From Heloderma charlesbogerti (Eukaryota; Chordata; Lepidosauria; Squamata; Helodermatidae), in the NCBI GenBank assembly GCA_026122225.1, contig JANEZZ010002694.1, forward strand, positions 682,001-746,000: DNA of 64,000 bases, given 5' to 3'. Made by a program: the position numbers and the translations under genes. How positions within the stretch are numbered: the stretch's first letter is position 1; each line of letters begins with the position of its first letter. The notes beneath the pieces were generated by a model. The model saw nothing but the letters and a program-made list of their open reading frames with translations, did not search any database and was not told where the DNA came from. Positions 11,862 to 22,097 of this stretch are shown one piece after another.

Positions 11862-12000
11862 GCTGATTTCAGTGTTGTTTTATAGTGCTTTGATTATCTT
11901 TCCATTATTGTATTTTATATTGTTATTGTAAGCTTCCCTGGGAAAGTTTTTGCAGAGTGAAGTAAAAGTGCTTGGAATAGCCTACATCCAACTTCATTTG
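11862..12000 (+). mobile_element. Old L2-type tail, probable continuation
   Basis: gttgttttatagtgctttg and gtaagcttccctgggaaag resemble L2 3' UTR sequence and would continue the element interrupted at 7106 and 11075. Weak match. Confidence 0.35.
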
Positions 12001-12073
12001 CTCAGTAAAGAATACTGAAAATGAGTTCCATTCAAACAGGCAAAATTGTTCAGTAAAATATGATTATATTAAC

Positions 12074-12104
12074 CTGAATCCATTCTTTCTTCTCTTCTTC
12101 TGTC
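12074..12104 (-). CDS. FGD3: FGD3 31-base exon, PH domain C-terminal helix
   Basis: Very small exon of 31 bases. Acceptor tctcattttatag, donor gttaat from 12073. One base completes the arginine begun in the previous exon, then TEEEKKEWIQ follows, the conserved tryptophan-containing start of the PH C-terminal helix. The phase agrees on both sides and the protein matches the FGD family exactly where it should. Confidence 0.93.
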
Positions 12105-12415
12105 CTATAAAATGAGAAAAAAAGACACGTTGGCTTTCTTTTCTGCAATTTCAATACAAAGACACACAGACAGTGACATTTTTAGTGCATGATTTCCAGC
12201 AGCAGTTTTAATAGCTGCAGTGTTATAAGCAAACATCACTTGGTTCTTGATCTCTATAGTAAATTATGAAAATTTATTATTGTTTTCTAGAATGTGATGT
12301 GCCACCCAATCTGAAGACAGCAGCTTTTAACTGCTATGTTGGAGGAACCCAGGTTGAAGAAGGTTAAATACTTCTTGTTCAAAATAAATACATACATGCA
12401 GAACAAATTCTGTAC

Positions 12416-12495
12416 CTAGCTTGCAGTTCCAAGGATCTCTTTTTTCCTGTTATTGAGAATGTGTGGGCCGCATTTTGCTTGACAATTGCTTGGAC
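12416..12495 (-). CDS. FGD3: FGD3 exon, first PH domain
   Basis: Exon of 80 bases, acceptor ggttttctag, donor gtacag from 12415. It encodes VQAIVKQNAAHTFSITGKKR and SLELQA, then two bases of an arginine codon. HTF.ITG.KRSLELQ is a PH-domain strand pair conserved in the FGD family. Too short to appear as a long open frame; placed by translation and phase. Confidence 0.94.
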
Positions 12496-12659
12496 CTAGA
12501 AAACCAAGTCAGTATTTTGGTATTTGTAAAAATTTAAATCTAGTTACTTTTATGAATTCCAGACAAATCCTTGCATCCTCAAAACGAACAGCAGCAAAAA
12601 GGTGAACCAATTACTAATTAATAACAACAACTAGGATCTCCTGTCTATGCTGCATTACT

Positions 12660-12985
12660 TTTACATTACTAACTGTGGCTTGGATCCAGACTTGCACCTC
12701 TGCGAAGAGAAGAACTCCTTGCATTCATGGAGGAAAATGGGATCCATCTGTGACTTCCTACTAGTTGAAAAGGCTGGGGGGGTGTGGTTTTCTCCAATTC
12801 CACCTCTTCTGTGAAGCCCCCAGTGCCACCTCCCACACTGCGCAAGAGGGTTAATTCTCCAGAACAGCATGGGAGGTGGCACTGGGGACTTCAGGAGGAA
12901 GGAGAATCATAGAATATCGCTGCCATGCCCCCTTCCTCCAAATGCCAGCAGAACTCCACTGAGCACAAGCCTGGATCCAAACCAG
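12660..12985. mobile_element. Palindromic MITE, TTGGATCCAGACTT family
   Basis: Ends are ggcttggatccagacttgc (about 12673) and aagcctggatccaaacc (about 12968). Inside, agtgccacctcccacactg is matched by catgggaggtggcactgggg in inverse orientation. Similar ends occur at about 25536-25785 and 31988-32113. Confidence 0.6.
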
Positions 12986-13207
12986 TATCTCTGCTGACAT
13001 ATGAGCTACAAACAAGGCACTCCAACTGTGAGAGGCACAAGCAATTGCTAGAAGAGACTTAAATTCTAGACTGTGGGCCTGGAGAAGTGTATGGATATGG
13101 CCCCCACCATATTTCAATTTAGCCATGATGCAGACAGCTAAGCAGCTTTCCGTTGGCATCGAAGGTGCTGCAGTGTCAATATAGCTGCTGCCTGTGTCAT
13201 TTTGCAG

Positions 13208-13335
13208 CCTTTCCCAAACTGGCACCCTCCAGATGCATTGGACTACAACTCCTATAAACCCTAGCCACCACAGGCACGATCCATGATGCTGTGGATGATG
13301 GGAGTTGTAGCCTGACACATCTGGAGGGTGCCAGG
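13208..13335. mobile_element. Palindromic MITE (ggcaccctccagatg ends)
   Basis: Left end ggcaccctccagatgcattg followed by gactacaactcctat is mirrored by atgggagttgtagcctgaca and catctggagggtgcc at the right end. A related but shorter element lies at 18305-18412. Confidence 0.75.
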
Positions 13336-13566
13336 CAGGAGAAGACTACCTGAATGCATGCTATGCTACCACTTATTATTTCCTACAATTCTGCCTAGAA
13401 CAGCACCAGCCTGTTCTGCCTGCCAGGTTGCCGGAGTTTTACTTTGCTTAAGCATTTGGGAATGGCCGAAGTGCTTGTTTTCCAGTGAAGGGACCTTCTG
13501 GGACAAGACTGACAAATCCTGGAGTAAACGCATATGAGCATAAAAGCAAGAAAACAAGATACAAAC

Positions 13567-13659
13567 CTGTAATCCCGCAACATCGATCTTTTCTCGAACA
13601 CTGAATTTCTGGCCTATCAGTCTCAGTTTTGGCACACAGTACAATATCATGCTGTTAAA
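13567..13659 (-). CDS. FGD3: FGD3 exon, first PH domain
   Basis: Exon of 93 bases (31 codons), acceptor caattgcag, donor gtttgt from 13566. It encodes [14 protein letters not shown], then [16 protein letters not shown], the central strands of the phosphoinositide-binding-type PH domain. The VREKID wording is closer to FGD3 than to FGD1 (VRARID) or FGD4 (VRTRVG) as I remember them. Confidence 0.96.
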
Positions 13660-15040
13660 CTGCAATTGACAGAAAAGCCTTTGTTATGAATGGTGTGTAG
13701 AAATCAGTTCAATATTTAGCCACAAGGTAAGGTGATTTACCCCTTATTATAAAGTTCAGTTAAGCTAAACATAGTACATTTCTTCAAGTGCTCTAGAACA
13801 GAGTGTGAGATTTGTTAGCAATATTTTTCTCACCATATGGGACATTTATCAGGACTTGACTTTTTCTAATGATAGTTCATGGAGAGATTGAGAAAAGCCC
13901 TGATTTGACTCTAAATCCTATGAATTTGCAGCCTATGGACTTACTCTCCCTTTTCAAGCTGGAATTCCCTCTTGACTTCACTGCAAACAGAATTATTGCA
14001 TGTGCTTTTAGGACACATAAATCAGCATGCTCTCCTATGCTTTCCTTCATCACTGTAGGTATGTCATCCATATTTTCCCAACTCCCTTTAGGGCATGTCT
14101 GCATATCTAATTAAAAGCATCTTCCATTCTTAATTTAAAAAGAAATGATGGTTTAGAAGCACCCTGTCAAACAATTGTGCTGTCATGCCACTTATCTTCC
14201 ACCACACTATCCACACATGTAAGGAGACTTGTTACTTCTGTTAGAGAGTAGGTGTGGTAACCTGCCACTCCTCCCCACTACCCACACTTAAAGTTGTGAC
14301 ATCTCCCACCTGTGTCTCCTCCTGACTGCATTTATTTAAGGGAGGTTTATTTCCACATACTTGTGCACACACAGTCATGCCTTCCCACCAGCACAATGAC
14401 TTGCAGAAGTGTGCACACAACTAATAAACTATTAAAAAGCTGTTTTCTTAATTGCATTAGATGACTGCAGTTAAGCAAGAGAAACAGAAGGGGCTGTGGA
14501 GAAAGATTTGACACTGATTAGTATATCTACAATGTACAATGCTATTTGTGCAAGAATGGTCTAAACCACGGGTCCCCAATGTGGTGCCCGCACCCACAAA
14601 GCTTTCCACTCCCTGCCCCCTCCAAACAATTATTTTTAATAAAAAATACTTGAACCATGTTAGAACAGGGCGAGGTTCTCCTTCCTGGTCCTGAACCTGC
14701 TGCTGATCAGCAGTTAGGCAGGCAGGAAGAGAAGGAAAGAGTTGCTTCCTGGCCCTGCCCAATCTTCTTCTGCCCACACAGACTTTTCTCCTTTGATCTC
14801 TCTCTCTCCGCTCTCGGACTATAGTCTTGCTATTTCTCCCTCACTCCCAGCCTCTACCTTCACTATTTCTCTCCCCCCACACCTCTTCACCTTATTGTTC
14901 TCCTCCCTCCTAGCCTTGCTCTTTCTCTCACTATTCCCCCCTCCCTCCCAGTCTTTCTCCTCCTCTCCCCTCTTTATCTTGCTGTTTCTTACTATTCCCA
15001 GCCCCCAGCCTTGCTCTTTTCCTCTGCCTTCTCTTATACA

Positions 15041-15065
15041 CACACACACACACACACACACACAG
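15041..15065. repeat. (AC)n microsatellite
   Basis: Uninterrupted AC repeat within the hAT element. Confidence 0.95.
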
Positions 15066-15216
15066 CACCTTCTGGGGTGGGGACTCTGACTGCAGAGGAG
15101 AAAGTAGGAGCAGCAGGTAGGGAATGGAGTGGCTGGGCCTGAGGTCAAGGTAGGGAAAACTTTTTTCTTTCCTTTTGGGGCTGGGGGCATTTTCCTTTCA
15201 CTTGGAGCAGGAGAAA

Positions 15217-15218
<2 letters not shown>

Positions 15219-15257
<39 letters not shown>
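15219..15257. repeat. (TG)n microsatellite
   Basis: TG repeat with one later interruption, within the hAT element and facing the AC run about 160 bases away, so the two could pair. Confidence 0.95.
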
Positions 15258-15258
<1 letters not shown>

Positions 15259-15951
15259 TGTGTGTATAGGATGAGAAGAGGTCTAATCAGAATAAATTCT
15301 CATTGAGTTCTACGTAAGCATGCACAGAACTGCAACCTTAAATGGATATTTTGTTGTGCTTCTGTGGGGTCAAATATGTGGATTGGCTTTGGCACTCCTC
15401 TGCTTCCACTCAGTTACTTCAGTGAATTACTTGTCTTTTGACTAGCCAGGCACCCCCAGCAGTCATTATGTGCTTAGCCACATCCTCTATGGGAGCCATT
15501 TTGTGGTGGTGCCCACAGCAATTTCTCAAATGCCCAAAGGTGTCCATGGGTCCAAAAAGATTAGGGACCCCTGGTCTACACCACAATGGAAAAAGTGTAC
15601 AAAAAATGTTTCCCAGCAGATATTTTACCTGTACTGAGTCTGTTTATTGCTATGACAATAGGAAAAGCCTGGTAAATCAGTTACAGTCTCACAACAGAGT
15701 CAAACTATGTATGGACCTTGCATCCAGAGAACCATGTCAAAAGGTTACCAACTAATGGCTGGATGGGCCTGACCTTAGATTTCCAAAGTGCTGCCACTGG
15801 CATACACTGATTCTGGCAGTTAATGATCAATCTTCTGCTCAGGAAACTTGTGATTATCAACAATAATTTAGAAGATTATACTCCAGTTTGGGGACAATGA
15901 GTTAAATGTCTGTGGGCTATTTAGTAGCATATTCACCAAAGGTAGAGTAAG

Positions 15952-16061
15952 TAATATGAACTTGAGCACACTCCGGGAGAGAGCACAGGAAGGCCTGGCG
16001 TGCTATGGTCCATGGGGTCACGAAGAGTCGGACACGACTGAACGACTGAACAACAACAACA
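15952..16061 (+). mobile_element. BovB LINE 3' tail (110 bp)
   Basis: Severely 5'-truncated BovB: atgaacttgagcacactccg through ggtcacgaagagtcggacac and the AAC-rich end. Flanked by agagtaag at 15944-15951 and 16062-16069 (8 bp), marking an independent insertion. It is less diverged from the 7107 copy than the L2 is. Confidence 0.92.
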
Positions 16062-16256
16062 AGAGTAAGACCAAGCATGGGGGGAAAAACACCCCATCTA
16101 AGAGTAGTACAGTGACAGAAATAACATTTCTTTAAAAGGCTGCTTGTGTGAGAGGAGTGGAGGTGTGCCTAAATATAGAACAGATTGCCAGGTAGGACTG
16201 GCTGTGTGTCTACAAAGTAGGATAACACTTTACTCCAAAGAAATCAAATGACTCAC

Positions 16257-16403
16257 CAGAAATAGATACCTATCCTGAGCTGTGCCATTTTTTGCTGATA
16301 GTTTCTGAATGTGCCCCTCTTTAATCAATTCATTGGCTGGATTAACAATATCCTCTTCTCCTCCAAGCCGCTCATATACTTCTAACAGTTTATGCATCTT
16401 TTC
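16257..16403 (-). CDS. FGD3: FGD3 exon, DH-PH junction
   Basis: Exon of 147 bases (49 codons), acceptor gtgcttgcag, donor gtgagt from 16256. It encodes [20 protein letters not shown] then [15 protein letters not shown]. This is the helix joining the DH domain to the first PH domain and the first PH strand, ending in AQDRYLFL. Confidence 0.97.
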
Positions 16404-16849
16404 CTGCAAGCACAAAAGGAAATGCTAACTCAGCTACCAGCTAGTCTTTGTTTATTAATTTATAATTAAACCTCTGACAGAAAAACATAATATAGTTAAT
16501 TCATGGGAAAAAATCATGTTAGCCATTGGATGATAATGATGATAATTATACAGTATTTTTATATATCTCTTCTACCAGGAAGTATCCAGAGTGGCTTGTG
16601 AAAATGGAAAAGGCAGTAATACATCAAAGAAGAAACATATAGTACAATTCTGTGGTTTTCCACCAACTTAAAAACAACCATGAAAAGAGCGTGCACTCTA
16701 GCAGTGTAAAATACTTCCTTCAGTACTCTTACTCTTTTGGTCAGCTCTTAGTAAAGCTGTACTACCATGCATTGCCAGAGAATCCCAAAATGTCCCTTAT
16801 AACAGAGCAGTCAGCAAAAACTAACAAGGGAGCAGTAAGACAGGGTTTG

Positions 16850-17200
16850 TATGATCACGACAGCCACCTGTGGCTTATTTAAGCCACGGTGGATTGTGGT
16901 GTGTGCCACCTGCCATTTTGAATATCCAAGCTGTGGCAGGCACACACCATGGCTTGTCATATGCGAAACTGGGCATTGTGGGTTATGAGAGGGTTAACCA
17001 CAGGTTATTCTAAGATTATCCAAGGGTTGTTTATAACCCACAACACAACCCTCGCATAACCCACAACACCCGGGTTCCACACAACATGACAAGCCATGAT
17101 GTGCATGCACCGTGGCTTACATATTCAAAACGGCGGCTGGTGCACCTTGTGGATGAATTAATCCATGGTGCGCTGCCACGTCGTGCGAACAGGTCATCAT
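16850..17200. mobile_element. Fold-back (palindromic) MITE
   Basis: Long imperfect palindrome. Left arm carries attttgaatatccaagctg, acaccatggcttgtcat and ttgtgggttatgagagggtt; the right arm carries the reverse complements aaccctcgcataacccacaa, atgacaagccatgatgtgc and cttacatattcaaaac. Arms are about 160 bases and meet near 17025. Confidence 0.75.
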
Positions 17201-17689
17201 GACTGCAGTGTAAAGAGTTGAAAGCTATAGGTGACACTCCATGGGGATCTGATGTCTACATTTAAATCTGAGTAAGCAGAGGCTCCCTTTATACATCCAT
17301 GTTACAGCATAGGTCTGGGCATTCATTCGCACTGCATCTGTGAAATTTTTCCAGGCACTGAGTGGGGCAGCCCATGTTTGCACAGAGCTCAGTATCTGGC
17401 TATGAAACTAGGGGAGCTTCCAGCGAAAGAAACATTTATAGGTTGGAATTAAAGGTGCAGCTCATCTAAGAGCTGCTGCCGAAATCAGCAGTTACACATC
17501 CAGTCCCTCCCCCTCTGTAAATCTTCAACCATAAGTCTTCCTGCCCTAAGCTAAAAAGCCAAGAAAAACTCAAAACTACTAGTGTTTATATTTTCAAAGA
17601 GAAAACAGCCATTGTTTCTTTGACCCAAGGGGTCTTAGTGCAACCTAAAACCTGTTTTGTACTCTGCATGATCTAACCTAATTCAGGAT

Positions 17690-17895
17690 CCAGTCCTACA
17701 AATGCTTAACTGGAAGCAAGTCCCACTGAACTTACTTCTAAGCAGACATACATAACATTGCTCTCTAACACTTCCTGCACTCCATTTTAACTGTCCACCT
17801 TGAGCTGTCCTATGCATGGCTACTCAGAAATAAGCCCCATTGAGTTCAGTGGGACTTACTTCCAGGTATGTGTATGCAGGATTATAGCCTGCTGA
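17690..17895. mobile_element. Palindromic MITE remnants (aagtcccact family)
   Basis: Two adjacent palindromic units: gcaagtcccactgaacttac with flanking inverse match, and tgtcctatgcatggctactc ... gtatgtgtatgcaggattat. The same family is seen at 19165-19262 (gctgcaatgctgtacacac ... gtagccatgcacaggattat). Confidence 0.6.
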
Positions 17896-18304
17896 TTAGG
17901 GGCTGCTGCTACAAAACAGCAGTCTTGCATTCAGTTCTCCCTTCTCTCTCACTCTCATAATACTTAACAGGGGAAATGTATGAAATGACATTGTTATATC
18001 GTGTGTTCATGCCCAGCAGCCAGTAATGTGCATCTTGACTGTTACAAACTACAAACTTCGGGACTTTCCTTTCACACACATTTTTCTCTTCCCCACAGTT
18101 TTGTTTTATGTGGTCAATATCCAGCTTGAGTTCTAGAGAATTTGTAAGCTTGTATGACTTTGAGATTTTTAGTTGGTCCTTATAACACCAGTAGGTGTTA
18201 CTCTACCTACTGTTACTTTTGAATTCAGTTTAACCTCAGGTATTTTCTGAGCACTGAACAGTTATTTTTTTTTATCAATTTGATATCAATCCGAATGTGG
18301 CTGC

Positions 18305-18412
18305 TCAACCAATTCCCTATGTTTTGGCCTACAACTCCCATAATCCCTAACCATGGGCTATGCTGGCTAGGGCTGGTGAGAGTTGTAGGCCAAAACGCCT
18401 GGAGGGTCACAA
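18305..18412. mobile_element. Short palindromic MITE
   Basis: ttttggcctacaactcccat and gagagttgtaggccaaaac face each other around a short loop (tgctggctagggctgg). Same family as 13208-13335. Confidence 0.6.
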
Positions 18413-18664
18413 GTTCCCCACCCAGCTTAAAGGATCTTTAACATCAAACCCAGCCATGTGCTTTTCAGCACAGCCTAGCCTCAGTATTTCCCGAGTTTCT
18501 TCCCCAGCAGCCTGTTCCCTGATTTCAGCAAGGCTCTCTCTGTCCTTGCTCTGAACCATGTGCAGGAACACTCTCATCAAATCTATATGCCAGAGTGCAG
18601 GGCTTATTTCTGGATATAATTTACTTCCTGAAAAGCCTAGTCTACATAAATGTAAACACTGGAT

Positions 18665-18727
18665 TTGTATCATTTTGGACTAGATAGGCCTTTGGTCTAA
18701 TCCAGTATGGCTCTTATGTTCTTATGA
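18665..18727 (+). mobile_element. 3' end of a SINE/LINE repeat
   Basis: gactagataggcctttggtc followed by taatccagtatggctctta is the 3' end of a widespread reptile repeat that I recognise by wording only. No head is visible. Confidence 0.4.
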
Positions 18728-19164
18728 TGTTTCCTTTTGTTATTAATGGTACCTAATCCATTAGTACTACATTTCTTCACAACTTATAAGATCTCCAATT
18801 ATAAACAAGCTGCCCTGAAAGATCCCTTCTTTATAGTAGACATATGGCTTTTAATTCGGGTTCATTTCACATTTTGCCTGGCAATATACATAGTGGGGGT
18901 CAACTTCAGAAACATATTCACTTGCCATCATGCAAATAAGCTTCATGATGAGGCATGCATTCCAAAAGATAATTTGTCTAATATCTAGGATAGATAACAC
19001 CCCACAAAGGGGTGCGAGGATCGCAGACAATGTCATGTGAGCACTTAGCTCATGTATGATCGTATTGTCATGGTGGCATGTGAGAACACTGCCAAGGCAC
19101 AGGCCTGCTCTCTACCATACATAGGACATTAACTGTAACACTGGGTCAAGTGCTTGAAGTGGCC

Positions 19165-19262
19165 AACTTAGGCTGCAATGCTGTACACACTTATCTAGAA
19201 GTAAGTTTCACTGAACCCAGTGGGACTTACTTCTGAGTAGCCATGCACAGGATTATGCAGTT
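19165..19262. mobile_element. Palindromic MITE (aagtaagt family)
   Basis: aggctgcaatgctgtacaca ... ttatctagaagtaag is mirrored by cttacttctgagtagccatg and cacaggattatgcag. About 98 bases, nearly one palindrome. Confidence 0.65.
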
Positions 19263-19304
19263 AATGTGCAAGAACAATGGTTAAAGGTTCAGGTATGCCA
19301 AAAC

Positions 19305-19445
19305 ACTCAGAGTACAAGCCTATGCATATTTAGATGAAAAGAAGGTCCTACAGCTCCCATCATGTCCCAGCCAGTATGGCTTGCTAGGGAATGCTGGGAG
19401 TTGTAGGATGTTTTTCTACCTAAACATGCATAGGATTGCAACCTC
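19305..19445. mobile_element. Palindromic MITE (cctatgcat ends)
   Basis: caagcctatgcatatttag at the left and taaacatgcataggattgc at the right are inverse ends; inside, cctacagctcccatcatg faces gctgggagttgtagg. A better preserved copy of the same family is at 46712-46845. Confidence 0.7.
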
Positions 19446-19710
19446 ATAGAAGAATGTCTGAGACTAGCCACATAAATCATTAATAGTAATAGGAAGCAGT
19501 GAGAGAAAGGGCCAAAATACACACATACACAAACAGATAATAAATATACAAAAGCACTGATTAATAGTTCAGCTTGATCTAAACCAGAAAGTTTCAGTCA
19601 GTATGAAAACTAACATTAAAGCACTATATGGTAATGATAAAGTCACTGGTTCAAATAAGCATCTCAGTTAATGGCTCAGATGACGATGATGTTACACAGT
19701 TTCTACTCAC

Positions 19711-19769
19711 CATCTTTCGGATGGCTGCATTTGAATGGTTTGCTGCAGTAGAAATGAGCTCCAGTGATT
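19711..19769 (-). CDS. FGD3: FGD3 exon, end of DH domain
   Basis: Short exon of 59 bases, acceptor tgtattgcag, donor gtgagt from 19710. It encodes SLELISTAANHSNAAIRKM, the long C-terminal helix of the DH domain. Two bases complete the preceding lysine codon and it ends in phase 0. Confidence 0.96.
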
Positions 19770-20319
19770 CTGCAATACAGGCAGCAGCAGTTATACATTC
19801 TTAAGATTGCTATCAGTTCATAGTGCAGTTTTTATATCCCTGCTGTGAACAACTTGACTTCAGAATTACTGCCACACACAAATGACTTTTGTATGGAGGA
19901 ACGCTTTGCATCATATTCCTGTGCTTGTCAGGGTCAAGTGTGCATAGAAGAGTATTCCATTTAATATACCAAATATTTTTTTAAATAAACAACCTCTGGT
20001 AGGTGGTACACAATGGGGAACGAAGTAAGGAGAAGAAAGTTTTATATACTTAGATCTCAAGATCCATTAAATTGCTGAAAGCAGTAGAGCATGTTCTACA
20101 TGACCAAGTATTTTGCTCAGGCACAGCCTATAACTTTATACAACTTCCTATTTATGCTTGTAGGACAGGAATTTCTGTTCCTTAATTTGCAGTCAGGACT
20201 AATATAGGCTGTTCAATGTGCAACCCCAGCCTTGCATTCCGCTCTGTAGCTTTACATTTCACTTCTCACCCTGTGCTTTTTTTTGGTTCCACGCTGTTCT
20301 GGAACATACTCATTAAGCT

Positions 20320-20740
20320 ATGGTTTAGTGCTATGTGGATGAGCCTGAACACGCCTGAGTGAAGCAATAGGGTTGTATGCTCCCCCTGCCCTTGCCCAGA
20401 GAAGGACTTTGGTAGAGTTTACTCTCACTTCTAAGGAAAGCTGGTTTATTGTTATATACAAACCAGAGATTGTGGTTTAAAAGTTTCTAAACAAGCCAAC
20501 TTTAAACCATGAGCTGTTTAACTGGCTTGTTTAACTAACCAGAGCTTGTTTTAAACCATGATCTCTGGTTTGTACATAATGACAAGCTGGCTTTCAAGGA
20601 AAGTGAAACTAAACTCTGCCAAAGTCCTCCTCCTGGCTGCATGGGAGGAGAGTGGGGAGCACGCAAGCCTGATGCTTTGCTCCGGGTCATTCAGGTTTGT
20701 TTATGTAGCATCAAACCATGGTTTAGCATTACGTGCAAAC
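20320..20740. mobile_element. Fold-back (palindromic) MITE, about 420 bp
   Basis: Left arm ggactttggtagagtttac ... aaagctggtttattg ... aaccagagattgtggttt (20404-20480) pairs with aaaccatgatctctggttt ... caagctggctttcaagg ... aaactctgccaaagtcc (20553-20628). The pairing continues outward to ctatggtttagtgct on the left and atcaaaccatggttt on the right. Confidence 0.78.
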
Positions 20741-21171
20741 CAGCCCTTTTTGAAGCTGCCTCTAGGATCAGTGTAACACATCTCAGTCGTCCTCTGCCTG
20801 AACTTCTGTTTGCAGATGGAAAACTGCAATGGACATGAAGCCTTGTTAGAGTTTGTGTAAATTAGTCATATAAGTCAGACCAGTCAGACTGAGCAAGTGA
20901 CAGGGTGCGGTGGAAGCCTTGCTTCTGTGTTCCATCACATTTGTAATCTAGATTTTTGAAAGGGGTGGGGAATGCATGAATTAGCTTGTAAACTTTTGTA
21001 CAGCAAAAATATTTTACCTAATTCCTAGCAGAAAAAAACACATTTTACTACCTACAAGGACATCTTCCCGGTGCTTCTCCACAAATCTATTTAAGGTTTT
21101 AATCCCACCCAAAAAGCTTTCCCTTCTCTCACAAAAGTTGGGTGGGAAACAGCTTTGTTCCTTGAGCTAGG

Positions 21172-21580
21172 GATGGGTGAGAAATTAACTGGTTCCACAT
21201 TTTTATGGGAGATTACCCAATGTGCATCTCCCAGAAACAAAGATGGACTCAAATGCAATTTATGGTTGGAAATCTATAGATTTCCGTGTTTGTGATGTTT
21301 TGAAAAACAAAATACAATGTACACTGAAAAAATGTGTAAATTTGAAAAATGCGCAAAAACACGCATTAGCATCCATACAAAAACATGTACATTAGAAAAA
21401 TATGCACACAAAATGTGCATGTTTTGAAAAATGCACAGAAAAATATATACAAATTTCTGTGCAAAGAAAAAAAGGTGGGGCTCACAAGCTGATGTAGAAC
21501 TGGGATGGAACAAGCCTAGCGTGGAGAAAAATGAAAACCTGAACAAGATTGAAGCTGAGAGATTTGCCGATCTGTACCAT
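21172..21580. mobile_element. A-rich hAT-like MITE (ctagggatgg ends)
   Basis: Begins ctagggatgggtgagaaatt, has an A-rich body with repeated aaaaatgtgcacac-type motifs, and ends with ctgagagatttgccgatctg. A sister copy at 48955-49364 ends ggatttgtccatccctag and shares the A-rich body and the gatgtggaa...gaaaaatga...ctgaacag segment. Confidence 0.55.
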
Positions 21581-21958
21581 GAGCAGCTGAAATTTCAGCC
21601 TGCAAGTTCAGTGTCAGCATGCTAATTCAACCAATTGGAATTACAGGCTTCACTACCACAAAAACAATAGAATATAGATGCAAGGAGCTATCATGGACCT
21701 GTGTTATGTATATGCTAGGTGCTGTATATTAACTAAAATAAATTAGAAGACCCTGCCCTTGGTTTTACCAGCCTACAATCCAAATCAATCCATATAATCT
21801 TTTGGGAGGATCAAATTATGGCAAAAGAGGAAAGGGTTTTATTTTTAAAGGCTTTAAAACATGTAACGTATTTCATGGGTAGTCTCCATTCACTCTTGAA
21901 TGGAACTTAACAGAATAAGCTGGTCATTCCTAACCATATGGCTGAAAATTGTACATAC

Positions 21959-22097
21959 TTTCAGCATCTTTCCTGTCTGGTGACTCTCCGGGAAGTTTTT
22001 TAAGATAATCCTTCAGGAGAAGCTCATAGCGTGGAATTCTCTGTACAGGTTCCAGCATGTGATGTTGTAGTGTCAGGTTCCCACATATTTCTTGTTT
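21959..22097 (-). CDS. FGD3: FGD3 exon, DH domain third conserved region
   Basis: Exon of 139 bases, acceptor tggattacag, donor gtatgt from 21958. It encodes [20 protein letters not shown] followed by [12 protein letters not shown], the most conserved DH helix (CR3), which forms most of the GTPase-binding surface. It ends one base into a lysine codon completed by the next exon. Confidence 0.97.

Larger units (their letters stand above)
14567..15573. mobile_element. hAT-type non-autonomous DNA transposon
   Basis: Starts cacgggtccccaatg and ends with the inverse of caggggtccctaatc, both hAT-like termini. It is flanked by 8-bp duplications gtctaaac (14559-14566) and gtctacac (15574-15581), 7 of 8 identical; 8 bp is the hAT hallmark. 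The interior is CT-rich, with a (CA)n run at about 15041-15065 and a (TG)n run at about 15219-15257, and no transposase frame. A related end (ggcagccattttatgctgg, aaaaaagatgcctagcc) is seen at 32645-32985. Confidence 0.85.

Noticed and set aside
14742..15190. Open frames of 115 and 123 codons on both strands
   Set aside because: They are CT/GA-rich and CA-repeat readings inside the hAT element, not coding.
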